The translations under genes and the position numbers were made by a program. The notes below the pieces were generated by a model. The model saw only the letters and a list, made by a program, of their open reading frames with translations. It had not been told where the DNA came from and ran no database searches. A stretch of 64,000 nt of DNA from Oceanospirillaceae bacterium (lineage in GTDB: Bacteria; Pseudomonadota; Gammaproteobacteria; Pseudomonadales; Litoribrevibacteraceae): assembly GCA_015665455.1 (NCBI GenBank), contig JADFAD010000005.1, positions 310,001-374,000 on the forward strand. The letters run 5' to 3'. Shown one piece after another: positions 25,670-33,052 of this stretch; position 1 is the stretch's first letter, and each line of letters begins with the position of its first letter.

Positions 25670-25712
25670 CGGACAACCCTTATTACGACCGTACTCAACT
25701 TATGCACCTCAC

Positions 25713-26429
25713 CTAACGGTGCTGCTGATAAATCCAATCACGCCACTCAATAAGATCCGAAAATTCCTCCAGCAATTCCCGATGCGTCCAACAATCAGCA
25801 ACTGCAGGCCCGGGCGCTGAATATTTATGCTCTACCGGTTTAACGTATTGAAGAGCAAGCGCCATCACAATATCACAATATGAGAATGCATCTAAAATGT
25901 AACCCTTGTTGCCAAGCGCTTCGCGTAACTTGAGAAGAATTGCTCGATAGGCCGCGAGTTCTTCTTTAACCGGGTATTTCTTCAAATGATATTTCAAGCC
26001 ATCACGAGCCAACCAAGTGAAGTAAGGTTTTGCTGCATCAGGAATAAAAGAAGGCAAGATTTCTTGTTGCGCTTGCGTGTTGTCCAACTGCTTCACCACA
26101 CAGTGGTAGCGCCCAATGGTTAAGGCTTTTTCACTGAGTTCATTCCACTTTCTGGCTATTGCTGTATTAGGAAATAAGGTTTGTCTCTGTTGATGAATGC
26201 GCTTACTGTCGGCATAAATGGCTATATCAAAGGAGTCCGAAAACACCTTACCCGCATCAAGCAGCACAGGCACACTGACAGCACCTTTATATTGATTGGT
26301 TTTAAATCTAAGCCAAGGCTCCCCCACCATTGACACATACGTTTTATTCACATAATCAGCGCCACTGTGATCTAGCGCCCACCTTGCCTTGTCAGACCAC
26401 GGGGAATAATCCAATGCAATAAATATCAT
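25713..26429 (-). CDS. Glutathione S-transferase-like protein
   Basis: A 238-residue protein. The start MIFIALDYSPWSDKARWALDHSG is a GST N-terminal thioredoxin-like fold with SPWSDKAR in the active-site position (Ser in place of Cys or Tyr), and the SVPVLLD cis-Pro motif and FSDSFDIAIYAD follow. The C-terminal helical domain includes YCDIVMALALQYV. The true start is the ATG at 26429: AAGGAG lies upstream and it overlaps the stop of the membrane gene by four bases (ATGA). The frame further upstream is only a shadow of that membrane gene. Confidence 0.82.
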   Translation of the reverse strand: MIFIALDYSPWSDKARWALDHSGADYVNKTYVSMVGEPWLRFKTNQYKGAVSVPVLLDAGKVFSDSFDIAIYADSKRIHQQRQTLFPNTAIARKWNELSEKALTIGRYHCVVKQLDNTQAQQEILPSFIPDAAKPYFTWLARDGLKYHLKKYPVKEELAAYRAILLKLREALGNKGYILDAFSYCDIVMALALQYVKPVEHKYSAPGPAVADCWTHRELLEEFSDLIEWRDWIYQQHR

Positions 26430-27049
26430 CCCAAACTCCTTCGCTTTCTGACTGCGCCTATTTCTTTTTTGTAAAACACCCACATGCGAACACCTCCAGC
26501 GAATAATATGGCAACAACAAACGGCAGATAAAACGTCTGATCCTTGTCTAATAAACCAATGAAACTCATCAAGAAAGATACAAATAAGAAATACATACCA
26601 ACACGATGCAGTAACTTCCAACGTTTACGGCCTAAGCGTTTTACTGCACCGTCATTGGAGCTCATCATCATGGCAAAAATAAATAAGTAACCAAGCCCAC
26701 CCATCAGATAGGTATCTGACGTCGCGATGTTACTCAACTCTCCCTCCGAATAACCAAGGACCAAAGCAATAATTAAGACCAGGTGTATCAGATGAGAAAC
26801 ACCAAAAGATAGCCCAAGGTAACGCCGATTCTGAATCAGCCATTGGGTAACAGAGTTTTTGTTCAATGCATACAGAGGAGAGGCCAAGAACACGACCAAA
26901 AAAAGAATGAAAGAAATCCTCGCCGTTTCGCGAAGCGTTTCTCTTAACGCATCCTCATTGAAGCCCTGTACCCAAAACGTACTAACCACCATAACGGCAG
27001 AGATAAGAACGGTGAACCCAATCAATAATTCTGAGGCGTTGTTTTTCAT
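26426..27049 (-). CDS. Ferric reductase-like transmembrane protein (MsrQ-like)
   Basis: A 207-residue membrane protein with six hydrophobic helices. The haem-binding features of the ferric-reductase domain are visible: His in SFGVSHLIHLVLI and His in WKLLHRVGMYFLF. The phrase RRYLGLSFGVSHLIH is typical of MsrQ/YedZ-type proteins, but no MsrP gene is nearby. It overlaps the GST-like gene by four bases, and the pair lies divergent from a TetR gene that shares a palindromic operator. Confidence 0.8.
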   Translation of the reverse strand: MKNNASELLIGFTVLISAVMVVSTFWVQGFNEDALRETLRETARISFILFLVVFLASPLYALNKNSVTQWLIQNRRYLGLSFGVSHLIHLVLIIALVLGYSEGELSNIATSDTYLMGGLGYLFIFAMMMSSNDGAVKRLGRKRWKLLHRVGMYFLFVSFLMSFIGLLDKDQTFYLPFVVAILFAGGVRMWVFYKKEIGAVRKRRSLG

Positions 27050-27081
27050 TTCAAATCCATTTGAAAAGTGACTGTCAAATA

Positions 27082-27103
27082 TAAATTATACGCGTATAAT
27101 TTA
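27082..27103. promoter_or_regulatory. Palindromic TetR operator
   Basis: A 22-base perfect palindrome centred on ACGCGT (core AAATTATACGCGTATAATTT at 27083-27102) in the 96-base divergent gap, 33 bases before the membrane gene start and 43 before the TetR start. It overlaps the TATAAT-like words on both strands, so a bound repressor would shut both promoters. Confidence 0.8.
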
Positions 27104-27145
27104 ATTGTCAACGGGATAATTAATTAAGATGATCAAAGAAAGAAT

Positions 27146-27742
27146 ATGACCAAAGGCCGCCCAAAACTCAGCAAAGAGCAAGCAGAAGCGAGAAAAGCAC
27201 TGATTATTGAGATTGCCAAACGCCTCTTTTTAGAAGAAGGCTACTCGGCGGTTTCTATGAGAAAAATTGCCACGAAAGCCAAAGTATCCCCGATGACGCT
27301 CTACCAAAGCTTCGACAATAAACGGGATATCTTGCGCTATATCTGGACGGATATTTTCTCCGAAGTCAGCAAGGAATGTAAGTTAAGCTTTGAACCTTCA
27401 GCGGATCGTCACGCCCAGCTTTATTCCTTCTGCAAAGTCTTCTTAGACTATTGGCTCAAACACCCTGAACACTATCGAGTGGTCTACCTTGAGTCAGATG
27501 CACTGGAAAACCATGGCGACACCTATTTTGCAGAAAACCAGGTAGTGACGGACCTCTTTGCTCAACTCGGAGAACGGATTCAAGCCGTCCGGCTGCAAGA
27601 TTCAGCCTCTGAGATTGATCTCCAAGTAAAGTTATTAACGCTTCAATTGCAAGGTATTGCTCATGGCTTGATTGTCATTAACGAGATTCCTTGGGGCAAG
27701 CCAGAACAACTATTAGTGCAATGCCTAAAGCACTTTTACTGA
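27146..27742 (+). CDS. TetR-family transcriptional repressor
   Basis: A 198-residue regulator. The N-terminal helix-turn-helix (GYSAVSMRKIATKAKVSPMTLYQSFDNKRDIL in two halves, about residues 30-62) is TetR-type, with a basic start (TKGRPKLSKEQAEAR). The ligand domain is not assignable. It is divergent from the ferric-reductase-like/GST pair and likely controls them and itself through the palindrome at 27082-27103. Confidence 0.9.
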   Translation: MTKGRPKLSKEQAEARKALIIEIAKRLFLEEGYSAVSMRKIATKAKVSPMTLYQSFDNKRDILRYIWTDIFSEVSKECKLSFEPSADRHAQLYSFCKVFLDYWLKHPEHYRVVYLESDALENHGDTYFAENQVVTDLFAQLGERIQAVRLQDSASEIDLQVKLLTLQLQGIAHGLIVINEIPWGKPEQLLVQCLKHFY

Positions 27743-27977
27743 AGCTGCCACGTTCTACTACTGAAAGAAACACACAAAATAAAAACAACGAAATAAGGTC
27801 AATGTAAGGGGCAGCCGTTCATTGGTATCTAAAGATAACGCAAATAACGGACGCAAATAACGGACATCCACCATAAGAAAACACCCAACTTATCACCTCA
27901 CAACTTCCAAACCTTGGCATCAAATTTCAGTACAAACTAACAATCACCCGAAAATCCCTCAAAAACACAAATTTCAG

Positions 27978-29090
27978 GTACAGCAAAACCTCGGAGAGTG
28001 CCGAGTTTGAAAACGTTTTCAAAAATAAATCAGGAAGTTCGTAACCGATGATATCCAAGAAATTGGCTGACTTGCTTCATCTTTTCGGTGCCACCCGCAA
28101 AGGTTTTGTAGGATTTTTCAAAGGCCTGAGAGAGTTTTAACCACTCTTGCTGATCCATACATAGCCGATCAAGAATGGGTGGTAAGGTAGATGATAAAGC
28201 CCCGCGTTTGTCTTCTCTGACAATACGACCAGTCCAGTCAACCAATGCTAGATAATCCGTTAGCGGAACAGGTAAACCTTTCTTCAAATCATTGTTTGGA
28301 TAGCCAGTGAAAGGAAGTAGCCCCCTAACCTGCGCTGTAGGGGGATTAGGTTCATTGGTCTTAACTGCTCTTTGATAGCGTTTTTTGACGGAAGTATGAT
28401 CGGAATGTTCTGGCGTTCGGGCCATCTTGGCTCGAACAGGATTGAGATCCACATAAGCCATGCACGCTAACAACGCTTTTTCATCTAAAAGGGCTTGAGA
28501 TTTAAAGCGCCCTTCCCAAAACCTACCACTGCATTGATCTTCCCTATTCGCTTCTCGGGCAATGGCTTCGTTTAATACTCGCATAAACCAGCTAATGTCT
28601 TGCAAACGCTCACGCCATTTAGCGATTAACAAATCCAATACAACTTGTTCGCCTTCAGAAAGTACTTCATGTTTTAGAAACTTCGTTGAAATGGGGGAAC
28701 CGCGAAACAGCTTATGCCAACGTTCTGCCACTTCGTAATCCGACCAATTATTAGCCCGTTCAGCATCCACATAAAGAACGACGTGATAGTGGTTGGACAT
28801 AATTGCATAAGCGGCTATTTCGATAGAAAAAATAGAAGGAAGGGACAGTAATTTATTCTCAAGCCAACCCCGGCGATGTTCGTAACTCTTGCCTGTAAGC
28901 TGATCTAGGCCACACAGAAACGCGCGTCGAACACAGCGTGAAACGCAGTGATAGTAAGGTGTTGCATCCAAAGATATCTGGGCTTTGCGTGGCTTGGGCA
29001 TGAGATTGGTCTTTCAGTTAAATGAATGCCAATAACTGTATATTTAGCCAGCACCAAAAACCATCAGCCAAAGTTCTTATCATGGCTGTC
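27978..29090 (-). mobile_element. REP-associated Y1 (IS200-like) transposase element
   Basis: An element-like unit with the transposase gene in the middle. The left tail (GCAAAACCTCGGAGAGTGCC onward) can fold on AAACCTCGG / CCGAGTTT. The right tail runs from ATCCAAAGATATCTGGGC to ATCATGGCTGTC. Both tails are shared with the deleted remnant at 18457-18950, and the right tail recurs without the gene at 31433, 31498 and 31861. The 27743-27977 region between the TetR gene and the element shows a GGACGCAAATAACGGACATCC word and nothing codable. Confidence 0.7.
28030..29001 (-). CDS. REP-associated tyrosine (Y1/HUH) transposase
   Basis: A 323-residue protein. It has the conserved opening ISLDATPYYHCVSRCVRRAF, the HUH motif SNHYHVVLY (about residues 70-78) and the late phrase MAYVDLNPVRAKMA. 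The single catalytic Tyr is expected near FMRVLNEAIAREANREDQC. Proteins of this group are domesticated relatives of IS200/IS605 transposases that act on REP-like hairpins. The repeats around it in this window fit that role. Confidence 0.9.
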   Translation of the reverse strand: MPKPRKAQISLDATPYYHCVSRCVRRAFLCGLDQLTGKSYEHRRGWLENKLLSLPSIFSIEIAAYAIMSNHYHVVLYVDAERANNWSDYEVAERWHKLFRGSPISTKFLKHEVLSEGEQVVLDLLIAKWRERLQDISWFMRVLNEAIAREANREDQCSGRFWEGRFKSQALLDEKALLACMAYVDLNPVRAKMARTPEHSDHTSVKKRYQRAVKTNEPNPPTAQVRGLLPFTGYPNNDLKKGLPVPLTDYLALVDWTGRIVREDKRGALSSTLPPILDRLCMDQQEWLKLSQAFEKSYKTFAGGTEKMKQVSQFLGYHRLRTS

Positions 29091-29096
29091 TATAGT
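29061..29096. repeat. REP-like repeat CCATCAGCCAAAGTTCTTATCATGGCTGTC
   Basis: Copy ending in TATAGTTC. It forms the right tail of the Y1 element and supplies the last codons and stop of the truncated IS110 frame. Other copies: 31433-31470, 31498-31520 and 31861-31903. Confidence 0.75.
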
Positions 29097-29634
29097 TCTT
29101 CAAACCCGATAATAATTCTCGAGTTAATACACTCAATTCATTATCAGCATCTTCAAGAATGAGAGGTATCTGCTTTTGAACTGAATTAATTCCTTGTGGC
29201 ATTACAATTCCGTATTCGTATAGTAATGCTCTTATCTGGTTGACCAATCGTGTTCTTTCAGAAACTAGAAGCCCTCGTACTCTGAGCAATGCCTGACGAT
29301 CTTGCTGAACAATTGTTTTCACAGGGACGCACCGAACCCTGTTATGTTCCGCAGCCTCTAAAATGGCCTTTGCATCATTAAAATCGTTCTTTTGCCCTCG
29401 TAAATACGCTTTAACATGCTGCGGCGGTAATAACTTAACTTGATGGCCTTGTTTGATAAAAATTCGAGCCCAATAATGAGCACCTGAACAAGCCTCCAAA
29501 GCTATGATCGATGACGGTGCATTTGCAAAATGCGTCATCAGTTTTTTACGAGTTAACTTAGTTCGCTTACCTCTACTATCAACAAGGTGAAAAATATTTT
29601 TTGCTAAATCCAAACCGTATAGCATACTTTTCAT
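29080..29634 (-). pseudogene. IS110-family transposase, N-terminal half
   Basis: A 184-codon frame holding the DEDD RuvC-like half: YGLDLAKNIFHL (Asp), ALEACSGAHYW (Glu) and KNDFNDAKAILEAA (Asp pair). Full IS110 transposases have about 320-350 residues with a Ser-containing C-terminal domain, which is missing here: the frame runs into the REP-like tail at 29096 and ends at its TGA. Upstream, GGTCTCCTC (29638-29646) and GAGGAGACC (29708-29716) form a hairpin typical of the element's leader end. Confidence 0.85.
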
Positions 29635-29740
29635 AGTGGTCTCCTCGTTTGCCGTTTTGATTGTTTATACAACTTCAAGCATGGCACATTGCGATGCCGT
29701 TAGGCGGGAGGAGACCATCTCATCGACCCCTTTGGTTTAC

Positions 29741-29806
29741 TTCTTAGGATGGGTGTCTCGATTTTATAACTATCGGACAAACATCTTAGAGTGGGTGTCC
29801 AACCTA
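29741..29806. repeat. REP-like repeats TTCTTAGGATGGGTGTCTCG and CTTAGAGTGGGTGTCC
   Basis: Two repeat types side by side: TCTTAGGATGGGTGTCTCGA (also at 31541 and, degenerate, at 31401) and ATCTTAGAGTGGGTGTCCAA (also 29881-29901 and, degenerate, 30645-30670). Both end in a TGTC word like the ATCATGGCTGTCC family and probably belong to the same REP system. The region 29635-29929 has no supported gene. Confidence 0.65.
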
Positions 29807-29825
29807 CTTCCATTATTTCCATCTG

Positions 29826-29840
29826 AAAAACCGCCCTATT
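29826..29840. repeat. 15-base repeat AAAAACCGCCCTATT, copy 1
   Basis: The same 15 bases occur at 36604-36618 and 37739-37753, where they are the very end of a nasA reading frame. Here the repeat stands alone, at the left side of the minus-strand gene block. Confidence 0.7.
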
Positions 29841-29929
29841 AACATTTTCTAACTAACAGAGCATGATTCAGGCAATCTAATTAGAGTGGGTGTCCAACCA
29901 ACTGTTTAATTTAATAATTGTTATCGCTT

Positions 29930-30451
29930 TTATCTAATGATTGGCCAATCTGATATAGAGTGATATTCCCCAGGTGACGATTTAGCAAATTGATACCAAG
30001 ATAGCCAATCAACCCCAAGCCTTTCTTCCAAATACATATTTAGCAAACCAGAACCTGTTGATTCATATGCATCTCCAAGAAATGTAATTTTCTTATAATT
30101 TATTTTTAAATCTTCAAATGCAGCAAAAGCCTCATCATAACCGTATTCAAGCAGCATAATATAAGCGTCAAATGTGATGTCGACCCAACCCTTCATTCTA
30201 GGCCTCTGGTCCCATAGAGAATCATAATCGCCTATCCACTTTAGTTCTGAGTTTGACCAAGAACCAATTAACGACTCACTAAACTCTCCCCTTGGTTTAA
30301 ATGAATTATGTGACGATGTGACCAGATATAATGTAGATTTACTGATTAGCCAATCATTCATTAATGCAAAAACTGAACTTGTAAAACCAACATATGGTTT
30401 TATGTACTCCTTCTTAGTTTCATTTGCTAAAGCTACAAAGTCTTGCCCCAT
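29930..30451 (-). CDS. Hypothetical protein (island)
   Basis: A 173-residue soluble protein, Trp- and Tyr-rich, with no signal peptide or helix long enough for a membrane. I recognise no family. The C-terminus WYQFAKSSPGEYHSISDWP and the middle KGWVDITFDAYIMLLEYGYDEAF suggest a compact alpha/beta fold. AT-rich codon use resembles the other island genes. A TCGGGCGTTAAT word, like the right end of an attC site, lies about 33 bases before its start (reverse strand). Confidence 0.55.
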   Translation of the reverse strand: MGQDFVALANETKKEYIKPYVGFTSSVFALMNDWLISKSTLYLVTSSHNSFKPRGEFSESLIGSWSNSELKWIGDYDSLWDQRPRMKGWVDITFDAYIMLLEYGYDEAFAAFEDLKINYKKITFLGDAYESTGSGLLNMYLEERLGVDWLSWYQFAKSSPGEYHSISDWPIIR

Positions 30452-30483
30452 TTATATCAACCCACAATCAAACACATGAATAA

Positions 30484-30545
30484 TTAACGCCCGAACGATA
30501 CCAAGTACAACCTCACCGTAATTTTGGTTGAACAATGCTAACTAA
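30484..30545 (-). other. Possible attC-like boundary (weak)
   Basis: Read on the minus strand it ends TTCGGGCGTTAATT, the general form of an attC right end (GGGCGTTA), 33 bases before the next gene start. A GTTAGC word marks its other side. Complementarity of the two arms is incomplete, so this is only a candidate. Confidence 0.25.
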
Positions 30546-30644
30546 AGATTTTTAAATAATATTATCATTTGTTAGTCCTGCGCCAGTTATTGAATGGATA
30601 CATTGATTTACCTTTTATAGGCATTCAAGCATCAATAACTATCG

Positions 30645-30670
30645 GGGAATCTTCTTAGAGTGAATGTCCA
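30645..30670. repeat. REP-like repeat CTTCTTAGAGTGAATGTCCATG
   Basis: A degenerate copy of the CTTAGAGTGGGTGTCC repeat (29786), after the YcxB-like gene. The surrounding 30546-30708 has no coding signal. Confidence 0.5.
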
Positions 30671-30708
30671 TGTTATTCTTTCAGTCTGGAACATATTGGA
30701 ATGACTTG

Positions 30709-31212
30709 TTAAGCATTTTTATTTGACCTGCTAGTAAGTATATTACCGAACTCTTCAAATTTAGCTAAAGAACTAAACGAACGCCTAGGCACCATATGGA
30801 ATAGATACTGGTTTATCCGGACAAAGATGTAACTCTTATTAATTTTAACCTCATCAATGCCCGACCACTTTATGAGCGACTCATTAGATTTAGTTCTCTC
30901 TGATAAACCTTCATCAGTAATGACGTATTCGTGCTTTCCCAAAACACCCGATTTGGAGTTTGACATGAGCAAGATACAACCCAAATTCCATAGCCATGTG
31001 ACTAATGTAGCTACTACAGCACCAATAAAGCTCGATGTAACGCCTATCAGTATACTGCTCGAAGAGAATGTAAAATCATCCTTGTAACTAAAAAACAAAA
31101 ACATGCCAAGAAATAGCACTGTGAAATATATCCAAGTCCCTCTACTTCTTGGAAAAAGATAGCAGCTTAGGCTTACAAGATCTTTTTTTGTAATATGAGC
31201 TTCAATTTTCAT
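30709..31212 (-). CDS. YcxB-like small membrane protein
   Basis: A 167-residue protein with two hydrophobic helices (WIYFTVLFLGMFLFFSY and the segment IGAVVATLVTWLWNLGCILL) followed by a C-terminal cytoplasmic domain. That domain has the YcxB pattern: GKHEYVITDEGLSERTKSNES, LIKWSGIDEVKINKSYIFVRI, then FHMVPRRSF. The true start is the ATG at 31212 with AAGGAG upstream; the frame extends to 31290 without support. YcxB-type domains are of unknown function and are frequent in cassettes and islands. Confidence 0.75.
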   Translation of the reverse strand: MKIEAHITKKDLVSLSCYLFPRSRGTWIYFTVLFLGMFLFFSYKDDFTFSSSSILIGVTSSFIGAVVATLVTWLWNLGCILLMSNSKSGVLGKHEYVITDEGLSERTKSNESLIKWSGIDEVKINKSYIFVRINQYLFHMVPRRSFSSLAKFEEFGNILTSRSNKNA

Positions 31213-31323
31213 GCTACTCCTTAGAGATAATGACTCTCCACGAAAGAGTGCTAACATCCGGTGCTGAATTAATAGATCAAAGTAAGCCATCTACCAATGG
31301 TTACGATCTGGATGTAGCGGCCC

Positions 31324-31352
31324 GTCAATTTCGATTTACTCTGGCCCAATTG
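31324..31352. repeat. Dispersed repeat CAATTTCAATTTACTCTGACCC, copy 4
   Basis: Reads GTCAATTTCGATTTACTCTG then GCCCAATTGG. The region 31213-31551 carries this, REP-like repeats and no supported gene. Confidence 0.6.
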
Positions 31353-31400
31353 GTTCTTTTACTGGTTAGAGCTTCTTAATACAAGTGTTATCAATCACTT

Positions 31401-31470
31401 TTCTTAGGATGGTTGTCTTGATTTTATTTCTAAAAACCATCAGCCAAAGTTCTTATCATGGATGTCCATT
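31401..31470. repeat. REP-like repeats, paired copies
   Basis: A degenerate TTCTTAGGATGGTTGTCTTG copy (31401-31420) is followed within 20 bases by AAAAACCATCAGCCAAAGTT / CTTATCATGGATGTCCATT (31432-31469). Confidence 0.65.
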
Positions 31471-31497
31471 ACTTACATTACTTAATCATTGCCAAGC

Positions 31498-31566
31498 TCT
31501 TATCATGGCTGTCCATAGTTCTCTTTTTATCAATCACTCTTCTTAGGATGGGTGTCTCGATTTTAT
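31498..31566. repeat. REP-like repeats, paired copies, cut by an IS fragment
   Basis: TCTTATCATGGCTGTCCATA (31498-31517) and then TTCTTAGGATGGGTGTCTCG (31540-31559). The IS256-type coding fragment starts directly after this copy. Confidence 0.65.
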
Positions 31567-31806
31567 ACTCACGTGCGAACAGCGATCTATACAACCAATG
31601 CGGTAGAAGCAGTACATCGTCAGTTCCGTAAACTGACAAAAACTAAAGGAGGCTTTGCCAACGAAAACAGCTTGCTTAAGCTACTGTATGCAGGAATACT
31701 GAAGGCATCTGAGCGATGGACACACCCTGTTCAAAACTGGAGCCTCACTCTGTCGCAACTGGCAATTCACTTTGAAGGGCGGTTAGACGATCACATTGAA
31801 CTGTGA
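31567..31806 (+). pseudogene. IS256-family (mutator) transposase, C-terminal fragment
   Basis: The frame encodes about 80 residues with IYTTNAVEAVHRQFRKLTKT, the C-terminal signature of IS256 transposases, followed by LKLLYAGILKASERWTHPVQNW. A full transposase has about 400 residues; everything before this, including the DDE Asp residues, is missing. After the TGA, the sequence CTGACACAGAATTTTGAACA (31814-31833), then CCCTCCC, looks like the right terminal inverted repeat of the element. Confidence 0.85.
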
Positions 31807-31843
31807 AAATTAGCTGACACAGAATTTTGAACACCCTCCCAAT
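31807..31843 (+). mobile_element. Right end of IS256-type element
   Basis: The stretch from the transposase stop to CCCTCCC carries the expected terminal-repeat type GACACAGAATTTTGAACACC. Beyond it, AATAACTGTATATTTAGCCA matches the Y1 element tail at 29023, so the IS sits inside a repeat copy. Confidence 0.55.
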
Positions 31844-31860
31844 AACTGTATATTTAGCCA

Positions 31861-31903
31861 GAACTAAAAACCATCAGCCAAAGTTCTTATCATGGCTGTC
31901 CAT
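31861..31903. repeat. REP-like repeat CCATCAGCCAAAGTTCTTATCATGGCTGTC
   Basis: An almost exact copy of the right tail of the Y1 element (29052-29096), ending CCATTATTG just before the stop of the next minus-strand gene. Confidence 0.75.
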
Positions 31904-31910
31904 TATTGCT

Positions 31911-32954
31911 TTATTGCTGATTATTGCTGTTCAATCTACTCATTGAATCTAACTCAGCTATTTTTCGATCATATGACTTTTGAATGTCTCCAAATATTTT
32001 CGATGCATGCTTGTTATCATCTTCTGAGATTTTTAGAATTCCCGAATCTTCTTTAAAAAAGCCGTTAATTGGGCCTTCGTTAAACTTTTTATGGTGAGCC
32101 ATCATAGAAAGACCGGAATAGGCATCAGTCCCATATAGCATGGTCCCCTCAAACTCATCACACAAATACTTAAGCTTAGTCAGAAAATCTGCATAATCTT
32201 GTATTCTCTTAAAGCTGGATGCCAACAAGTTTTGACAGATTAAAATATCTGACTTTGAATTATTCCAATAGTGAAACTCAATTTCTCGGGATTCATCAAT
32301 TGATATCTCGGCATCTTCATGGAGCCTAAAATCGAACAACCCTTGTCGAATTGAAGTTTCTTGTCGTACAAACTGCTGATAAAGCAAGATAACTATACTA
32401 ACCTCTTTATTGCTTGCCATTTTCGATAGTATATAAGTCATCTCAATAAGCCCTTTATCGAACGATTCGATCCAACCTAAATATGGTTTTATGCTGAAAC
32501 TCGAGGGATTATTTAGCGGGTAACTAGAAGAATAATATCCTCTTATTATTTTGTCAGACAAATTCGTAGAAATATGACTTGTCAGCTTTCCCTTTATATC
32601 ATTGAAGTGATCAATATATTCTTGTCGATGCTTATAGAAGTTTGAGAAAGTATTTTGCTCTATAGCCTTCTCTATCTGAAGTGTCGTTTGAGCAGACCGA
32701 TGAATAGCCGCTATAACACCTAAGATCGTAATACATGCAGCCAATATGGCGAGAGGGACTTTTGATACAGTAAATAAGCCATAGTTAAAGCCCGAATAAG
32801 AGGGGTCAAATTTTAAATTTGAATTAACAGCGATAATCACAAAGCATAATAAGGCTAAAGTAGGTAGAACCGTAAATGTAATCCTAAACAGTGGTACTGA
32901 ACTAAGTCTGATTTTGGGATCTATCTCAATAATACTTTTCTTCAACTTATTCAC
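31911..32954 (-). CDS. Two-helix membrane protein with cytoplasmic domain (possible defence effector)
   Basis: A 347-residue protein. Two N-terminal helices (ITFTVLPTLALLCFVIIAV and VPLAILAACITILGVIAAI) are followed by SAQTTLQIEKAIEQNTFSNF and YKHRQEYIDHF, then a long helical cytoplasmic domain to the C-terminus. The order 'two helices, Gln-rich link, N-F-x-N-F-Y-K-H-R' resembles retron- or abortive-infection-associated membrane proteins in layout; I cannot name a family. No reverse transcriptase is nearby. It sits in a minus-strand block with an attC-like sequence 20 bases before its start. Confidence 0.55.
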   Translation of the reverse strand: MNKLKKSIIEIDPKIRLSSVPLFRITFTVLPTLALLCFVIIAVNSNLKFDPSYSGFNYGLFTVSKVPLAILAACITILGVIAAIHRSAQTTLQIEKAIEQNTFSNFYKHRQEYIDHFNDIKGKLTSHISTNLSDKIIRGYYSSSYPLNNPSSFSIKPYLGWIESFDKGLIEMTYILSKMASNKEVSIVILLYQQFVRQETSIRQGLFDFRLHEDAEISIDESREIEFHYWNNSKSDILICQNLLASSFKRIQDYADFLTKLKYLCDEFEGTMLYGTDAYSGLSMMAHHKKFNEGPINGFFKEDSGILKISEDDNKHASKIFGDIQKSYDRKIAELDSMSRLNSNNQQ

Positions 32955-32974
32955 TCTCAGATGATGCTAACTTA

Positions 32975-33050
32975 GTGCTAATGCCCGCGTAGTGAGATGG
33001 TATAAAGCACCAGCAGAAAACCAGACCCAATTGACGGGTTTGTTATGTGG
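32975..33050 (-). other. Best attC-like site (integron cassette recombination site candidate)
   Basis: Read on the minus strand it starts right after the TAA of the upstream gene with ATAACAAACCCGTCAA, continues through GGGTCTGGTTTTCTGCTGG and ends ACGCGGGCATTAGCAC, 20 bases before the next start. This matches the general attC pattern TAACAA...GGGCGTTAGC, with ATTAGC in place of GTTAGC. Arm pairing (CCCG/CGGG) is partial. No integrase gene is in the window. Confidence 0.42.
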
Positions 33051-33052
33051 TA

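Noticed and set aside
26430-26621. N-terminal extension of the GST-like gene
   Set aside because: It is the out-of-frame reverse reading of the membrane protein end; the GST fold starts exactly at the coupled ATG 26429.
29061-31903. CRISPR array
   Set aside because: The repeats here are irregularly spaced, of several types and in IS debris, with no regular spacers and no cas genes.
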